Origin: CAZADA01 sp964636945
GTDB taxonomy: Bacteria > Pseudomonadota > Alphaproteobacteria > Caulobacterales > Maricaulaceae
Assembly (NCBI GenBank): GCA_964636945.1
Contig: CAZWVH010000063.1
Coordinates: 1-16,498, forward strand
Reading direction: 5' to 3'
DNA: 16,498 bases
Shown piece after piece: positions 15,415 to 16,498 of the stretch. The position numbers and the translations under genes were made by a program. The first letter of the stretch is position 1, and the number at the start of each line of letters is the position of its first letter. The notes beneath the pieces were generated by a model. It searched no databases and had not been told where the DNA came from. It worked only from the letters and a program-made list of their open reading frames with translations.

Positions 15415-15912
15415 TTAGGCGGCGGCCATTTCGGCCTCGATTTTCTTGATAAAAAACTTCAGGCTCACCATGAGATCGCCCCACATGCGGTCGGCCTCGT
15501 CGGCGCCGCTGTCATCAAACAGCATCTGACCGTAATTGCGGATATAAACGCCCAGAAAGCCGATGATCAGCCTCTTATCGACCTTGTCTTGCGCCCACAA
15601 CACCGCGACTTTTTCGAAAAAGTGCACCAAAGTTGTGAGCGCGTCCTGTTCGGCTTCATCGCATGAATAAAATGCATCCACAAAGCCATTGGCGTCCGGC
15701 GCAGTAAGCACCCGGTGAGCCGTATGGCGATAGCGGATGAAGCTTGGCGCGTGGAACTCGTTGAACAGCGAAATCGCCACATGGGTTTTCAGATTGCGGT
15801 CGGCCACGTCCCGGCGCGCCCAGGCGGCGAGCATGGCGCCCACAATTACCGCAATCAGCGTCACGGCGGCCGAAAACGCCAGCCCAAAGGGGGAAGAAAT
15901 AATGGAAGACAT
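15415..15912 (-). CDS. Single-TM protein of unknown function, possibly DUF4760-like
   Basis: The product has 165 aa. A transmembrane helix lies at about 10-32 (GLAFSAAVTLIAVIVGAMLAA), followed by WARRDVADR. This predicts a short outside N-terminus and a cytoplasmic helical domain. The region near 95-130 (LVHFFEKVAVLWAQDKVDKR and following) recalls DUF4760-type proteins, which have a fE-x(n)-G/D-K-V-D pattern. I cannot confirm this by eye. The ATG at 15912 follows GTGAGTTGGGA. The 70-aa gene ends 50 nt upstream on the same strand, so the two may be co-transcribed. The gap to pheT is about 166 bp. No function can be assigned. Confidence 0.75.
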   Translation of the reverse strand: MSSIISSPFGLAFSAAVTLIAVIVGAMLAAWARRDVADRNLKTHVAISLFNEFHAPSFIRYRHTAHRVLTAPDANGFVDAFYSCDEAEQDALTTLVHFFEKVAVLWAQDKVDKRLIIGFLGVYIRNYGQMLFDDSGADEADRMWGDLMVSLKFFIKKIEAEMAAA

Positions 15913-15962
15913 AATCCCAACTCACCGCGATCAATGTGCGCGCCAAGCGCCGCTGATCGCCC

Positions 15963-16175
15963 TTATGGTCCAAAGCGTATACGGCCCTCTTCGCGCCAAT
16001 ACGCCCATTCGCGAAAGACGGCGATCACCTCGCCATTGGCGCGAAACACCAACAAGCCATCGCTCAAATCGACCGTGTCAGCAAGGAGTTTCACTTCCTC
16101 TTCACGTCCGCCACGACCCGTCGCAGCGCATTTGACAATGAATTGACGTTTGTCCCCCGTCCCATCAAACCGCAT
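15963..16175 (-). CDS. Small hypothetical protein (70 aa)
   Basis: I do not recognise a family. The 70-aa product is soluble, with no signal peptide or membrane segment. It shows a beta-rich pattern in its second half (KLLADTVDLSDGLLVFRANG, then EVIAVFREWAYWRE). The pattern of alternating hydrophobics, an NG turn and an aromatic-rich strand suggests a small beta-sheet fold. The ATG at 16175 follows a purine-rich AAGGGGGCGGGGGA, a credible ribosome-binding site, which supports a real gene. It precedes the membrane protein gene by 50 nt on the same strand. It lies back-to-back with the truncated Hint module, but nothing in the sequence marks it as an immunity gene. Confidence 0.6.
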   Translation of the reverse strand: MRFDGTGDKRQFIVKCAATGRGGREEEVKLLADTVDLSDGLLVFRANGEVIAVFREWAYWREEGRIRFGP

Positions 16176-16235
16176 TCCCCCGCCCCCTTATGGTGTTGAT
16201 CAGCTGTGGAAGCGCCCCTGATCCTAAAACTTTCG

Positions 16236-16256
16236 CCAGCCTAAGCAAGAGGCTGG
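16236..16256. repeat. GC-rich hairpin upstream of the Hint fragment
   Basis: Perfect 7-bp arms CCAGCCT (16236-16242) and AGGCTGG (16250-16256) flank a 7-nt loop. No T-run follows closely on the plus strand. On the minus strand CGAAAGTTTT follows, so a weak terminator reading leftward is possible. A second inverted repeat GATCAG/CTGATC lies at 16198-16223. Confidence 0.4.
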
Positions 16257-16338
16257 GCCTTGGCGGGCGGGAGGCGGTTGGCAGGGCAGTGTTGACGAGG
16301 CGCCTGGCCGAATCGTCGAAACCCATGACGCCCGTAGC

Positions 16339-16498
16339 ATGACGGTGGTCTCACTCGAAGCCATCGGTGAGATCGAGCCGGTCACCTACAATCTCACGGT
16401 CGCTGAATTCAACACCTATTTCGTTGGCGAAGACCTCGCCTGGGTGCATAATTGCATTGAATTCAGCAGGTTACGCTACCACTTTGGCAAACACGGAG
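16339..16498 (+). CDS. 5'-truncated Hint-domain module of a polymorphic toxin (partial, runs off window)
   Basis: The frame reads TVVSLEAIGEIEPVTYNLTV, AEFNTYFVGEDLAWVHN, then CIEFSRLRYHFGKHG to the window edge. YNLTV-x(n)-TYFVG-x(n)-VHN is the hallmark C-terminal end of Hint (intein-like) domains in polymorphic toxins. There, cleavage after the Asn releases the toxin that follows. The frame is open only back to 16228 (stop TAA at 16225). Its only start-like codon is ATG 16339, with no ribosome-binding site. The N-terminal Hint blocks and any secretion region are missing. It is therefore a relic or an orphan cassette left by recombination. The toxin domain begins after residue VHN but only about 15 residues are in view, so I cannot name it. 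A functional gene with a different upstream frame cannot be excluded. Confidence 0.6.
   Translation, partial: MTVVSLEAIGEIEPVTYNLTVAEFNTYFVGEDLAWVHNCIEFSRLRYHFGKHG

Noticed and set aside
1..16498. CRISPR arrays, prophage genes or a complete insertion sequence
   Set aside because: No regular repeat-spacer array, no transposase, no integrase and no phage structural gene is visible in the window.

Overview
The window looks like a chromosomal segment of an alphaproteobacterium. The strongest taxonomic pointer is an EipA/DUF1134 envelope protein, a family largely confined to Alphaproteobacteria. GC-rich codon use, the LepA and PheT sequences and the tRNA-Ser fit this. I cannot name the genus from the sequence alone.

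Layout, left to right. (1) 1-160: a degenerate direct repeat that may be the end of an insertion sequence, then tRNA-Ser(GGA) on the minus strand. (2) 284-2767: a membrane-anchored subtilisin-like (S8) protease on the minus strand, divergent from msrA (peptide methionine sulfoxide reductase). The msrA 3' end runs into a four-copy 14-bp tandem repeat. (3) 2830-9057: an uncharacterised membrane/TPR locus. Two minus-strand genes share one architecture (TM anchor, a small alpha/beta module ending in D-x-I-V-W-G, then a TPR array). They are divergent from a plus-strand pair, a 151-aa membrane protein and a 500-aa TM-coiled-coil-TPR protein. A class 3 lipase follows at 9261-10253. (4) 10250-15248: core genes, namely lepA (EF4, minus), eipA (plus) and pheT (minus). 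pheS is not next to pheT in this window. (5) 15415-16175: two small minus-strand hypothetical genes, one of them membrane-anchored. (6) 16228-16498: the C-terminal part of a Hint (intein-like) domain ending in VHN, followed by the start of a new domain that runs off the window. It looks like a 5'-truncated polymorphic-toxin module.

How the genes may fit together. The core genes are ordinary (protein repair, translation, envelope integrity). The part without an obvious explanation is the 2.8-10.3 kb block. By the positive-inside rule the two minus-strand TPR proteins should face the cytoplasm, while the 500-aa TPR protein should face the periplasm. Both sets fire from one short divergent region carrying a palindrome at 6936-6950. 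This suggests a trans-envelope scaffold or sensor, possibly working with the adjacent lipase and, more speculatively, with the anchored S8 protease. That is inference from architecture and position, not an established function.
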